Shown here: piece by piece, positions 1 through 8,078 of the stretch
How positions within the stretch are numbered: position 1 is the stretch's first letter
Layout: the number at the start of each line of letters is the position of its first letter
Assembly (NCBI GenBank): GCA_037189985.1
Contig: JBBCJX010000017.1
Location: forward strand, 1-64,000
Source: UBA2031 sp037189985
GTDB lineage: Bacteria; Pseudomonadota; Gammaproteobacteria; Pseudomonadales; Moraxellaceae
Direction of reading: 5' to 3'
DNA: 64,000 bases
The notes under the pieces: generated by a model
Told to the model about the DNA's origin: nothing
The model's database searches: none
Seen by the model: only the letters and a program-made list of their open reading frames with translations
Made by a program: the position numbers and the translations under genes

Positions 1-1908
1 AGCGTGGCCCTGGGTGCGGGCGCGCAGGCCACTGCCGAAAACGCCGTGGCCATCGGCAAGGACAGCGTGGCCAACACGGCCAACACCGTTTCTGTCGGCA
101 GCGCCGGCAACGAACGCCGGATCGTCAACGTGGCCACCGGCTCGGCCAACACCGATGCGGTGAACAAGGGCCAGATGGATACCGTCTTTGCCTCCTTGGG
201 CAACAATCTCGTCAGCTTCCTGGGTGGCGGCTCCGCCTTCAATGCCACCACCGGTGTGTTCACCTCGCCCGGCTTCACCATCAACTACGGCAGCGGCGCG
301 GGCAGCTTCGGCAACGTCGGCGCGACCTTCGATGCCGTGAACACCGCCCTGAACGAACTGGATGGCCGCCTCACCACGCTGGAAACCAGCGGCGGCACGC
401 CCGGCGCGGACGGCAAATCCGCCTATGAGCTGGCCTATGCGGCGGACAACAGCGTCGGCACGCAATCCGAATGGCTGGCTTCGTTGAAGGGCGACAAGGG
501 TGATACCGGTGAAACCGGGGCTGCTGGCTCTCAAGGTGCACAGGGTATTCAGGGTATAGCCGGAGCCAAGGGCGATAAAGGTGACAAGGGGGACAAAGGG
601 GATACCGGCGAAACCGGAGCCACTGGTGCACAAGGCGAGCAGGGTATTCAGGGCGTCGCTGGAGCCAAGGGCGATAAAGGCGACAAGGGTGACAAAGGGG
701 ATACCGGTGAAACCGGAGCCGCTGGTGCACAAGGCGCACAGGGTATTCAGGGCGTCGCTGGAGCCAAGGGTGATAAAGGAGACAAGGGTGACAAAGGCGA
801 TACCGGTGACACCGGGGCTGCTGGTGCTCAAGGCGCGCAGGGTGTTCAGGGCGTCGCCGGAGCCAAGGGTGATAAAGGTGACAAGGGAGACAAAGGGGAT
901 ACCGGTGAAACCGGAGCCGCTGGTGCACAAGGCGCACAGGGTATTCAGGGCGTCGCTGGAGCCAAGGGTGATAAAGGAGACAAGGGTGACAAAGGCGATA
1001 CCGGTGCAACGGGTGCTACCGGCCCGCAAGGCCCGCAGGGTGAGCAGGGTATCGCCGGCGTTGACGGGGGTTCCGGCGCGAGCTGTGGAGGTAATGGCAA
1101 TGAAGATGGCGTCTGTATCGGCGAAAACTCAGGCGTCAGCGTCGGCGCCACCAACGGCATCGCCATCGGCACCGGCGCGCAGGCACAGGGCGTCAACTCG
1201 ATTGCCATCGGCACGGGCAATATCGTTTCAGGCGAAGGTTCCGGCGCGCTTGGCGACCCCAATGTAGTCAGCGGCAACGGCAGCTATGCCATTGGCAATG
1301 ACAACACGGTGAGCGGCGATAACGCCTTCGTGGTGGGCAACAACGTCAACACGGCAACCAACAACTCGGTGACGCTGGGCAACAACTCCACCAACAGCCG
1401 CGACAACACGGTATCGGTGGGCAGCGCGGGCGGGGAGCGGCAAATCACCCACATCGCCGCCGGCACGCAGGGCACCGATGCGGTGAACCTGCAACAGATG
1501 CAGGCGGCCGACGCGGCAACCCTGACCTCTGCGCAGAGCTACACGGATACCCGCAGCGCCGCCACGCTGTCATCCGCCAACAGCTACACCGATTCGCAGG
1601 TCAACGGTCTGGCCAGCACCTTTTCGCAGTTCCAGGGGCAGGTGGACCGGCGCTTCCAGCTGATGGACCGCCGTATCGATGAGCAGGCCGCCATGGCAGC
1701 CGCCTACGGTGGCATGGCTACCAACCAGGGCGGCCTGACCGGCCGCAACCGTATTGGCTTCGGTTTCGGCCAGCAGAGCAGTGAGCGGGCCATGGCGGTG
1801 GGCTACCAGCGCATCCTCGGTGAAAGCAGCAACGGCAGCGTCTCGCTGGGCGGTGCGTTCAGTAGCAATGAGCGTAGCGTGTCGGCGGGCGCGGGATTCA
1901 GTTGGTGA
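1..1908 (+). CDS. Trimeric autotransporter adhesin (YadA-like) with collagen-like stalk, 5' end missing
   Basis: The reading frame is open from the first base, so the gene starts upstream and its signal peptide is not visible. The visible 635 codons begin with YadA-type head and neck motifs (AVAIG, TVSVGSAG, NTDAVNKGQ). A short AYELAYAADNSVGTQSEWL module follows, of the kind that often precedes bacterial collagen-like repeats. Next come 64 uninterrupted Gly-X-Y triplets (nt 490-1065), a second head-like block of AIGTG repeats, a second neck (NTDAVNLQQ-like), a coiled-coil-like stalk and a C-terminal YadA anchor ending in Ser-Trp. The anchor (about the last 60 residues) should form the outer-membrane trimeric barrel. 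The likely role is surface adhesion; the ligand is unknown. The family call is secure, but total length and N-terminal head content are unknown. Confidence 0.9.
   Translation, partial: SVALGAGAQATAENAVAIGKDSVANTANTVSVGSAGNERRIVNVATGSANTDAVNKGQMDTVFASLGNNLVSFLGGGSAFNATTGVFTSPGFTINYGSGAGSFGNVGATFDAVNTALNELDGRLTTLETSGGTPGADGKSAYELAYAADNSVGTQSEWLASLKGDKGDTGETGAAGSQGAQGIQGIAGAKGDKGDKGDKGDTGETGATGAQGEQGIQGVAGAKGDKGDKGDKGDTGETGAAGAQGAQGIQGVAGAKGDKGDKGDKGDTGDTGAAGAQGAQGVQGVAGAKGDKGDKGDKGDTGETGAAGAQGAQGIQGVAGAKGDKGDKGDKGDTGATGATGPQGPQGEQGIAGVDGGSGASCGGNGNEDGVCIGENSGVSVGATNGIAIGTGAQAQGVNSIAIGTGNIVSGEGSGALGDPNVVSGNGSYAIGNDNTVSGDNAFVVGNNVNTATNNSVTLGNNSTNSRDNTVSVGSAGGERQITHIAAGTQGTDAVNLQQMQAADAATLTSAQSYTDTRSAATLSSANSYTDSQVNGLASTFSQFQGQVDRRFQLMDRRIDEQAAMAAAYGGMATNQGGLTGRNRIGFGFGQQSSERAMAVGYQRILGESSNGSVSLGGAFSSNERSVSAGAGFSW
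490..1065 (+). repeat. 99-bp tandem repeats encoding collagen-like Gly-X-Y triplets
   Basis: The element is in frame and encodes 64 Gly-X-Y triplets. The core unit is 11 triplets (33 residues, 99 bp). The block GAGCCAAG recurs at 563, 662, 761, 860 and 959, exactly 99 bp apart. Units differ at a few positions (GETGAT, GETGAA, GDTGAA), and the last unit diverges to GPQGPQGEQG. GDK triplets give a highly charged stalk. The near-identity and fixed period suggest unit gain and loss by recombination or slippage. Confidence 0.93.
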
Positions 1909-1927
1909 TGGCGGGGGGCTGCTCTCT

Positions 1928-2170
1928 TTACTTTCTTGGTCCTTGGTCATTGGCAGAGTGCGTTGGGCGTCGTGTTGATCTTTCCTTGCGAGGCTTGAGC
2001 CAGCCATACCCAATGCAAGCCGCCACGGGCACGGTGAGGGCGAGCCAGGCCAGGCCGTGCCAGATGCCGGTGCCCACCAGCGCGGCCACCAGGCCGAAGA
2101 GCGTGAGCAGCGCTAGGAGGAGGGGAGCGCCCCAGATTTGCAGGGCGGTGTTGTGCTGGATGTTTTTCAT
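1928..2170 (-). CDS. Small two-helix membrane protein of iron-uptake loci (copy A)
   Basis: This 80-residue protein starts MKNIQHNTALQIWGAPLLL and has two predicted membrane segments (about residues 12-35 and 40-60) followed by a basic tail. It is a clear paralogue of the 65-residue protein at 6610-6807; both share the core LTLFGLVAALVGTGIWHGLAW. The frame is open further upstream, but the ATG at 2170 matches the paralogue's start and overlaps the stop of a PepSY gene remnant by ATGA, exactly as in copy B. Its function is unknown. Position suggests an accessory role with PepSY proteins and siderophore receptors. A strong terminator lies upstream, so its expression is uncertain. Confidence 0.7.
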   Translation of the reverse strand: MKNIQHNTALQIWGAPLLLALLTLFGLVAALVGTGIWHGLAWLALTVPVAACIGYGWLKPRKERSTRRPTHSANDQGPRK

Positions 2171-2262
2171 GTCGGTGTTTCTTCCGCCTTGCCGGCCCCG
2201 TCGGCTTTTTCCACGAGCCGGCGGATGCGTTCGTCCTGTAACTTCCCTCTGGCGAACCAGAG
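2167..2262 (-). pseudogene. 3' remnant of a PepSY iron-uptake membrane protein gene
   Basis: Translating the minus strand from 2262 gives 31 codons beginning LWFARGKLQDERIRRL, ending at a TGA (2169-2167) that overlaps the ATG of the next gene. The intact PepSY protein at 6804-7985 ends with a matching 31-residue tail beginning LWFARRKLTEERLRRL. About 15 of 31 positions are identical by eye, and the ATGA junction to a small membrane protein is the same. Upstream of the match the frame loses similarity and hits a stop at 2292-2290. The rest of the gene appears to have been deleted. Confidence 0.75.
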
Positions 2263-2353
2263 GCAAGGCGGCACACACGACCTGGGCCATCAGCAAGGAT
2301 TGGTTGTCGCAGCGCTCGCGGGCACTGACGGTGAAGCCCTGACCGTGTCGCCA

Positions 2354-2392
2354 CCATGAAAAACGCCGGCATGATGCCGGCGTTTTTCATGG
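2354..2392 (-). terminator. Perfect inverted repeat, terminator of the receptor gene
   Basis: Two perfect 19-base arms (2354-2372 and 2374-2392) surround a single base, with GC core GCCGGC flanked by A and T runs. It lies 12 bases past the stop of the TonB receptor at 2405. It is symmetrical and could work in both directions. Confidence 0.8.
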
Positions 2393-2404
2393 AGAAGGCG
2401 GATA

Positions 2405-4945
2405 TCAGTAATCGATGCTGTAGCTCAGCGAGAACGTGCGTCCGCGGCCGGCCCAGTCAAAGAGTTCCGGACGCATCAGTCCGCCATAAAATACCTGGGC
2501 ACGTTGTGACCAGATGGTGGTGTAGTCCGTGCCGAGCACGTTCTGTATGCCGGCACTCACGGTGCCTGCCTGACCGAAGCGGTAGCTGGCCAGCAGATCC
2601 ACGGTGGCGTATCCGTCCAGTTCGTTGCCGCTGGCATCCTTGAGGTTGAAAACCTGCACGGCCTGCAGGCGGACGCCGGTGCTGTCGCCTTGCCAGCCTG
2701 TGTAGGCCGTCAGCTTGGACGGGCTGGCATCCACGATGGCCTGCTTTTCCCAGCCTTGTGCCCCTTTGGTTTCAGAGCGGATCAGGAGGCCGTTGCCACC
2801 GGCTTCAACGCCATTGTCGAAGCGCCATGCAATCGCCGCCTCAAGGCCGTAGTTGCGTTTGTCCTGGTCTGCCACGCTGATGTTGAAGGTGGTGCTGTTG
2901 TAATTGATGACGCGGTCTGACCAGGCATAGAAGGCGGCAAGCTGGGTGTGCAGTGGGCCGCTGCCGTAGCGCCAGCCGGTCTCCACCTGGTAGGTCTTGA
3001 TGCCCTCAAGGGGAGAGTCGGCAACGGTGATGCTGTTGCCCAGTGCCCAGTGGCCGGCCAGCCCACCAGTGAGGGTGTAGTCGCCCTGGCCATAATATTT
3101 GGCAGGGTCCGGCAGCTCGAAGCCTTCGGAATAACTGATCCAGGTTTGCTGCTGCTGATTGAGTTTGTAGAGCAGGCTGGCATTGAGCAGGGTCACGTCG
3201 TAGTCGTTGCTGCCGCCGGGAATGACGTCGGCACTGGTGCCGTAGCCATAGCCCATGGCCACCTGTGGCCGTACATCAATGAAGTCACCGACATCCACAT
3301 CGCTTTTCTGCTGGCGCAGGCCGGCGTTCAGGCTGAGCTCCGGGGAGATTTTCCATTCAGCCTGCGCAAAGGCAGCCAGTGTCCGGATGTCGATATCGGG
3401 GTAGCGCCCGACATTGCCGATCTGCACATTGCGCAGGCCGCCGCTGGCATAGGCCGCCGGCATGTCAAAGAGGGCTTGTCGTGCCTTAAAGGACTCCTGG
3501 TCGGCATCCAGTCCATACGTCAGCTTCAGGCGTTCCCATTCCTTGGCCAGCGCCAGCTTGATACCGATGTTGTCGGTGTCCTGCTGGGAGGCACCGCTGT
3601 AGGTCAGCGGAACGGGCGTCGGCATGCCGGCCACCGTGAGGCTGGCGCGTCCCGGGAAGGGATAGAAATCCATTTTCTCGGAGCGAAGGTAGGCTTGGGC
3701 ATAGAAGTCCTGCCCACCGGCAACGCCGGGCAGGTGGTAGTCGGCCGTTGTCATCCAGCGCTCTGTATGGGGAACCACCGACGATGAAAAGCCGTCACGC
3801 ATTTGCAGCAATGCCGGGTTGGCGAGGGCGCCGGCGAAATTGGTGCCGAGGAAGATGGCGCGGTCGCCGTTGTATTCGGAGTCATAGTATTGCGCCGAGA
3901 GGCGCAGGCTCTGGTCATCCAGGTTGATGTCCAGATTGCCCAACAGGTCCAGCGTACGGTTGTACTGCAGGTCGGTCTGCGTGGTGTCCGTGAGGATCTG
4001 GTCACCGTGGCTGTCATAGAAGCCGCCATTCTGCTGCAAGGAGACGCCCAGACGGCCTGTCAGGGTGTCGTTTCCGCCGGCCACGGATTGCGAGAGACGC
4101 AGGTCACGGTCATCACTGTTGCTGAAGCCGGTACGGATGCCAGCTTCCGTGGTGAGGGCGAGCCCGGGACCATCCGCATGCTTGGTGATGATGTTCACGA
4201 TGCCCCCGGTGGCGCCACCACCATAGACGGCACTGGCACCGGACAGCACTTCGATACGGGCAATGTTGAACGGGTCGATGGAGTCGAACTGGCGGCTGAT
4301 GCCGCGAGAACTGTTCAGTGAAACCCCGTCGATCATCACGAGCACGCTGCGGCCGCGCATGTTCTGGCCATAGTTGGTGCGTCCCTGCGGGCCCACGTCC
4401 AGGCCGGGAATGAGTTGGCCCAGGGCCTCTTTAAGCGGTACGCCTGCACGAGTCTGCTCAGCGATCTGGCTTTCGCTGATGACCCAGACCGTGCCTGGTA
4501 TTTCACTGATTTTTTCCGGAGTGCGCGAACCGGTGATCACCACTTCGTCCAGCATGCTTTCGGCCGCCTGTGCCTGGTTGCGCGGGACGGAGCGGGGCAC
4601 CGCGCGCAAGGCATAGCCGTCGCCGCTGCCAATCACTTCCAGACCCTGGCCGGCCAGCAACTGGGCAAAGCCTTGTGGCACGGAAAAGCTGCCCGTGAGG
4701 CCGTTGCTGGTTTTGCCTTCTGTAAGCAGGGGGTCGAAGGACAGGGCGACCCCGGCCTGGGCGGCAAACAGGGACAGGGTGCGGCCCAGTGGGCCTGCCG
4801 GAATGTCATAGTGGCGTACGCTGGCGCTACTGGCGGCGGCCGGATCACTGGCCTGGGCCAGAATTGGGGCACCCATGCCCAGCGCGAGCAGAGCCAGGGC
4901 GAGCGGGGTAAGCCGGGTATACAACGGACGGTGCGGGGTGGTCAT
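2405..4945 (-). CDS. TonB-dependent siderophore receptor with STN signalling domain, IutA/aerobactin-receptor-like
   Basis: This outer-membrane ferric-siderophore receptor has 846 residues. A signal peptide spans about residues 1-32. An STN (secretin/TonB short N-terminal) domain at about 45-115 is the mark of receptors that signal to FecR. A TonB-box-like segment DEVVIT lies near 133-138, a plug follows to about residue 255, and the rest is a beta-barrel ending in aromatic Tyr. The plug contains ISEIPGTVWV, NYGQNMRGR and GASAVYGGGATGG, which resemble hydroxamate receptors such as IutA and RhtA from memory. It lies downstream of its own sigma/FecR pair. The receptor class is certain; the substrate is inferred. 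Confidence 0.92.
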   Translation of the reverse strand: MTTPHRPLYTRLTPLALALLALGMGAPILAQASDPAAASSASVRHYDIPAGPLGRTLSLFAAQAGVALSFDPLLTEGKTSNGLTGSFSVPQGFAQLLAGQGLEVIGSGDGYALRAVPRSVPRNQAQAAESMLDEVVITGSRTPEKISEIPGTVWVISESQIAEQTRAGVPLKEALGQLIPGLDVGPQGRTNYGQNMRGRSVLVMIDGVSLNSSRGISRQFDSIDPFNIARIEVLSGASAVYGGGATGGIVNIITKHADGPGLALTTEAGIRTGFSNSDDRDLRLSQSVAGGNDTLTGRLGVSLQQNGGFYDSHGDQILTDTTQTDLQYNRTLDLLGNLDINLDDQSLRLSAQYYDSEYNGDRAIFLGTNFAGALANPALLQMRDGFSSSVVPHTERWMTTADYHLPGVAGGQDFYAQAYLRSEKMDFYPFPGRASLTVAGMPTPVPLTYSGASQQDTDNIGIKLALAKEWERLKLTYGLDADQESFKARQALFDMPAAYASGGLRNVQIGNVGRYPDIDIRTLAAFAQAEWKISPELSLNAGLRQQKSDVDVGDFIDVRPQVAMGYGYGTSADVIPGGSNDYDVTLLNASLLYKLNQQQQTWISYSEGFELPDPAKYYGQGDYTLTGGLAGHWALGNSITVADSPLEGIKTYQVETGWRYGSGPLHTQLAAFYAWSDRVINYNSTTFNISVADQDKRNYGLEAAIAWRFDNGVEAGGNGLLIRSETKGAQGWEKQAIVDASPSKLTAYTGWQGDSTGVRLQAVQVFNLKDASGNELDGYATVDLLASYRFGQAGTVSAGIQNVLGTDYTTIWSQRAQVFYGGLMRPELFDWAGRGRTFSLSYSIDY

Positions 4946-5029
4946 GACGATTCCGGATGCAGGGAGTGGTGACTTCCTTGCCGTACCAACCGAAAAAAAG
5001 TATCAGGCGGAATGAAAAAAAGATCGGCT

Positions 5030-6013
5030 TCAGGTCCGGGCTTCAACACTGGCCCAGAGGTTGCCGATACGGCGCACCTGTACGGGAAAGGTACGGGCGA
5101 GCAGGGCCAGGCTGCGGTCGGTGTCGGTGACTGGAAACGAGCCGGAGACCAGAAGTCCGGCAATTTCCGGTGAGCAGCGCAGGATTCCGCTGCGGTAACG
5201 CCCCAATTCGGCAATGACGTCGCGCATGGTCATGCGGTCGGCAATCAGCATGCCCTGTGTCCATGCAGTAGTGGTGTCGTCGGTGAGGCTGCCGGGCTGG
5301 GCTTCATACGCACTGAAATGGCATTGCTCGCCGGCCACGAGTTGGCGGGCAGGGCCTGTGGCCTGGCGTGGGTGGATGCTGAGTGTGCCCGCGAGTACGG
5401 CGACATGCGTTTGTTCGCGCTTCTGGCGAACCGTGAAGCGTGCTGACGATGAGAGTAATTGCCCGTGGTGGGTGGTCACGCTGAGCTGGGCGTTCCGGAA
5501 CGACGGGGAGGTTCCGGTGCTGACCAGCATTTCCCCTGACTGCAGGCGCAGATGACGTTCCCGGGTATTGAAGCGGACATCTACCGCACTGTCCGTGTTG
5601 AGCAGCAGGTGGCTGCCATCGGCCAGCAGGACCTCGCGCTGGACGCCTGTGGCGGTACGGTAATCCGCTACCAGTTCTTGCCAGGGCAGCTCGCGCTGCA
5701 CGATCCACAGGGCGGGTCCTGCCGTCAGCAACAGGGCCAGTTGCCGCAGTGCACGACGCCGGCTGGGCGATGACGGACGATCCAGGGCCGTCTTGCCGAT
5801 GATGGGTGGAATGTCGCCCAGCGTTTTCAGCATTTCTTCGGCGCGTTGCCATGCTCTTGCATGTTCCGGGTCCTGCTGCTGCCAGCGGGCGAGTGCTTGA
5901 TGGTCGTCCGTCGTGGCGGTCCCTGAATGCAGTTGCATCAGCCAGCCGGCGGCCGCCTCCAGCGCATGGGGAGAAATCGGTGTCGCTTCCTGGGGGCCGG
6001 GAACAGGATTCAT
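5030..6013 (-). CDS. FecR-type anti-sigma/sigma regulator (locus A)
   Basis: This 327-residue inner-membrane signal relay couples the STN domain of the receptor to the ECF sigma factor. The N-terminal cytoplasmic DUF4880-like segment (about 16-60) has the expected WLMQLHSG and ARWQQQDPEHARAWQRAE motifs. A single membrane helix lies at about 89-105 and a periplasmic FecR domain at about 120-215 (REVLLADGSHLLLNTDSAVDV). The gene begins one base after the sigma factor stop, so the two are almost certainly co-transcribed, and the receptor gene follows 84 bases downstream. Confidence 0.92.
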   Translation of the reverse strand: MNPVPGPQEATPISPHALEAAAGWLMQLHSGTATTDDHQALARWQQQDPEHARAWQRAEEMLKTLGDIPPIIGKTALDRPSSPSRRRALRQLALLLTAGPALWIVQRELPWQELVADYRTATGVQREVLLADGSHLLLNTDSAVDVRFNTRERHLRLQSGEMLVSTGTSPSFRNAQLSVTTHHGQLLSSSARFTVRQKREQTHVAVLAGTLSIHPRQATGPARQLVAGEQCHFSAYEAQPGSLTDDTTTAWTQGMLIADRMTMRDVIAELGRYRSGILRCSPEIAGLLVSGSFPVTDTDRSLALLARTFPVQVRRIGNLWASVEART

Positions 6014-6014
6014 G

Positions 6015-6554
6015 TCAGAGCAGGGTCAGGCAGGCAAGAAAGGCTTTCTGCATATGCCGTTTCACCGTGATGAGTGAAACGTCCATCCGTGTAGCGATCT
6101 CGGCATAAGTTTTTTCATGCAGTTGCGAAAGCAGGAATATCTGGCGAGTCTGTGGCGGCAGGGTGTCCAGCATCATGTCGATGCGTATCAGTGTTTCCAG
6201 TAGCAGCAGCCTTTCTTCCGGCGAGGGATGCAGTGGTTCCGGCATGGCAGCCAGTGCCTGCTGGTAGGCCAGCCTGATGTCTTCGCGGCGGAAGTGGTCG
6301 ATCAACAGGCCGCGTGCGACCGTGGTCAGGTAGGCGCGGGGCTCCTGCAGGGCAGGCAAGGGGCGTCGTGAGGCCAGCAGGCGCAAGAACGTGTCCTGCG
6401 CAAGGTCGGCAGCGTGCTCCGAGCAACCCAGCTTCTTGCGCAGCCAACCTTGCAGCCAGCCGTGGTGTGCGCTGTAGAGCAGGCCAAGCTGCTGCTGGTC
6501 GAGACTTTCCCCTGGGGCCATATCGCGGTATCGCCGGTCCGGGACCGGACTCAT
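6015..6554 (-). CDS. ECF sigma factor, FecI-like (locus A)
   Basis: This 179-residue ECF sigma factor has region 2 at about 23-88 (LYSAHHGWLQGWLRKKLG, AADLAQDTFLRLL, PRAYLTTVARGLLIDHFRR). Region 4 lies at about 112-165 and ends in an HTH (TYAEIATRMDVSLITVKRHM). These are FecI-group motifs. It should direct transcription of the downstream receptor on ligand signalling. The ATG at 6554 directly abuts a Fur-box-like palindrome and has no clear Shine-Dalgarno. A second ATG at 6521 (residue 12) is possible. Confidence 0.92.
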   Translation of the reverse strand: MSPVPDRRYRDMAPGESLDQQQLGLLYSAHHGWLQGWLRKKLGCSEHAADLAQDTFLRLLASRRPLPALQEPRAYLTTVARGLLIDHFRREDIRLAYQQALAAMPEPLHPSPEERLLLLETLIRIDMMLDTLPPQTRQIFLLSQLHEKTYAEIATRMDVSLITVKRHMQKAFLACLTLL

Positions 6555-6575
6555 TAATGAGAATGCGTCTTATTA
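6555..6575 (-). promoter_or_regulatory. Fur-box-like palindrome before sigma factor A
   Basis: TAATGAGAATGCGTCTTATT lies immediately upstream of the ATG. The 21-bp element pairs at 7 of 10 positions about base 6565 and contains TGAGAAT, a common Fur half-site. Iron repression of the sigma factor is the expected logic for FecI-type loci. Confidence 0.6.
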
Positions 6576-6609
6576 CTAAATTGAACGATCGGTAGCAATG
6601 GCCGGCGGT

Positions 6610-6807
6610 CTAGTGCCGGCCCTTTCCGCGTTTTTTCCTGCGATGGCTGCCGTACCAGAGGCATACCCCTACCGGAGCCGCCAGGCTGGCCCAGGCCAGC
6701 CCGTGCCAGATACCGGTGCCGACCAGGGCAGCAACGAGGCCAAACAGCGTCAGTACTGTCAGCAGGATCGGCGCTCCCCATACCTGCAAGAAGGTGTTGT
6801 GCGTCAT
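6610..6807 (-). CDS. Small two-helix membrane protein of iron-uptake loci (copy B)
   Basis: This 65-residue protein (MTHNTFLQVWGAPILL start) has two membrane segments and a very basic C-terminal tail (HRRKKRGKGRH). Its start overlaps the stop of the PepSY gene by 4 bases (ATGA), so translation is probably coupled. It is paralogous to the protein at 1928-2170. No function is known to me. The constant position behind PepSY suggests a partner or assembly factor. A GGCCGGC/GCCGGCC hairpin (6600-6621) overlaps its end but lacks a U-tract. Confidence 0.8.
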   Translation of the reverse strand: MTHNTFLQVWGAPILLTVLTLFGLVAALVGTGIWHGLAWASLAAPVGVCLWYGSHRRKKRGKGRH

Positions 6808-7985
6808 GACGGGAGCCCTCCAGTGCTTTCCTGTGTGGCAGCCCTTTCCTCCAGGCGACGCAATCGTTCTTCGGTGAGCTTGCGGCGCGCGAACCAGAGG
6901 TAAAGACCGCTACCCAGCACGATGATGGAAATGATGTCCAGCAGGGCCCAGATGATCTTCAGGGGAAGGCCGGCGTAGTCGCCAAAATGCAGCGGCTGTG
7001 ACAGCAGCAGGGTCTTGAGATACCAGGGCAGCTCCACGCTGGCCGTCAGCTCGCCGCTTTCGGCATCGATCAGCACGGGCTTGAGCAGGCGTGAGGTGAC
7101 AGGGGTATTTCCCTTCATGAGAACAGCAATGTGGTGTTTGTTTTCCGTGAGGAAATAACCGGGATAGAACACGAAGGTCGGTGTCATCTCCGGTTCGGCA
7201 GCGACGGCTTTGGCAACTGCAGCATCCAGGGAGGTGAGTGATTGCGGTAAAGGTTTTTCCTTGTAGGGCTCGATCAGGGTAGCCAGCTCGTTGAACTGCC
7301 AGAATTTGATGAGCAGTGAGGCCCAGGTGTTGATCACGCCGGTGCCCCCCACCACCAGCAGCCAGCTAAGGGTGACGATGCCGAGCAGATTGTGCAGGTC
7401 CAGCCATTTCAGCCGCCGTTGTGATTCGCGCACGGTGCCGAAATCCAGTTTGCGCATGAACGGCCCGTACACCACGATGCCGGAAACAATGGCTGCGATC
7501 AGCAACATGCCCATCACACCCAGGAAAAGCATGCCGGGCAGGCCGGCGAAAAGATCGACGTGCAGGCGGAACATGATGTCCATGAAATCCAGCGAATCGT
7601 CATGCATTTCTTTAATTTCGCCATTGCGGGCATCCACGTCCATAAAGCTGATTTTCTTCAGGTCGAGATTTCCGGGTGGCTGGGTGGCAATTCGCAGCAT
7701 GTCGGCCTGCTCGTCACCTTCTTCCCAGACAACCAGCGCGGGCACGTCACCGGGTTTTGCGGCCAGGGCCGTGGCGATTACAGAGTCCAGCGTGACCAGT
7801 TCCGTACCGGGGGTACGTGGCTCACGCTCGGGCTCGCCCGCCATGGCGTGTTCCAGGTGATGGATTTCCTCGTGGAAGATGAGGGGAAGGCCGGTAAGGC
7901 AGAGCAACAGCATGAAGGCCGTGCAGATCAGGCTTGTCCATTTGTGGACGGCGTACCAGCGGCGGATGGAGGTTTGGCTGGACAT
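6804..7985 (-). CDS. PepSY-associated TM helix protein (PiuB-like), iron-uptake reductase candidate
   Basis: The 393-residue protein opens with RRWYAVHKWTSLICTAFMLLLCLTGLPLIF, typical of the PepSY_TM family. It has four likely membrane segments (about 14-37, 150-175, 195-218, 340-365) with PepSY-like extracytoplasmic stretches between them. Conserved His residues occur in the first helices (H14, H38). Members are found in siderophore loci and are proposed to reduce or release iron from siderophores at the inner membrane. It lies 93 bases downstream of a TonB receptor and overlaps a small membrane protein gene. The biochemical role is inferred from the family. Confidence 0.88.
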   Translation of the reverse strand: MSSQTSIRRWYAVHKWTSLICTAFMLLLCLTGLPLIFHEEIHHLEHAMAGEPEREPRTPGTELVTLDSVIATALAAKPGDVPALVVWEEGDEQADMLRIATQPPGNLDLKKISFMDVDARNGEIKEMHDDSLDFMDIMFRLHVDLFAGLPGMLFLGVMGMLLIAAIVSGIVVYGPFMRKLDFGTVRESQRRLKWLDLHNLLGIVTLSWLLVVGGTGVINTWASLLIKFWQFNELATLIEPYKEKPLPQSLTSLDAAVAKAVAAEPEMTPTFVFYPGYFLTENKHHIAVLMKGNTPVTSRLLKPVLIDAESGELTASVELPWYLKTLLLSQPLHFGDYAGLPLKIIWALLDIISIIVLGSGLYLWFARRKLTEERLRRLEERAATQESTGGLPS

Positions 7986-8078
7986 GAATGGCGGACCTCG
8001 CAGAAACGGTTTTCAGAAATGGCAACGCGATCCCTCCCTGTCGCAAGTGATGGCAGAGAGGGATCGCGCGGATGTGTC

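Noticed and set aside
371..1267. Long open frames on both strands across the collagen-like repeats
   Set aside because: They are by-products of the periodic GC-rich repeat, with Arg/His/Pro/Leu-rich nonsense composition. The plus-frame 1 adhesin explains the region.
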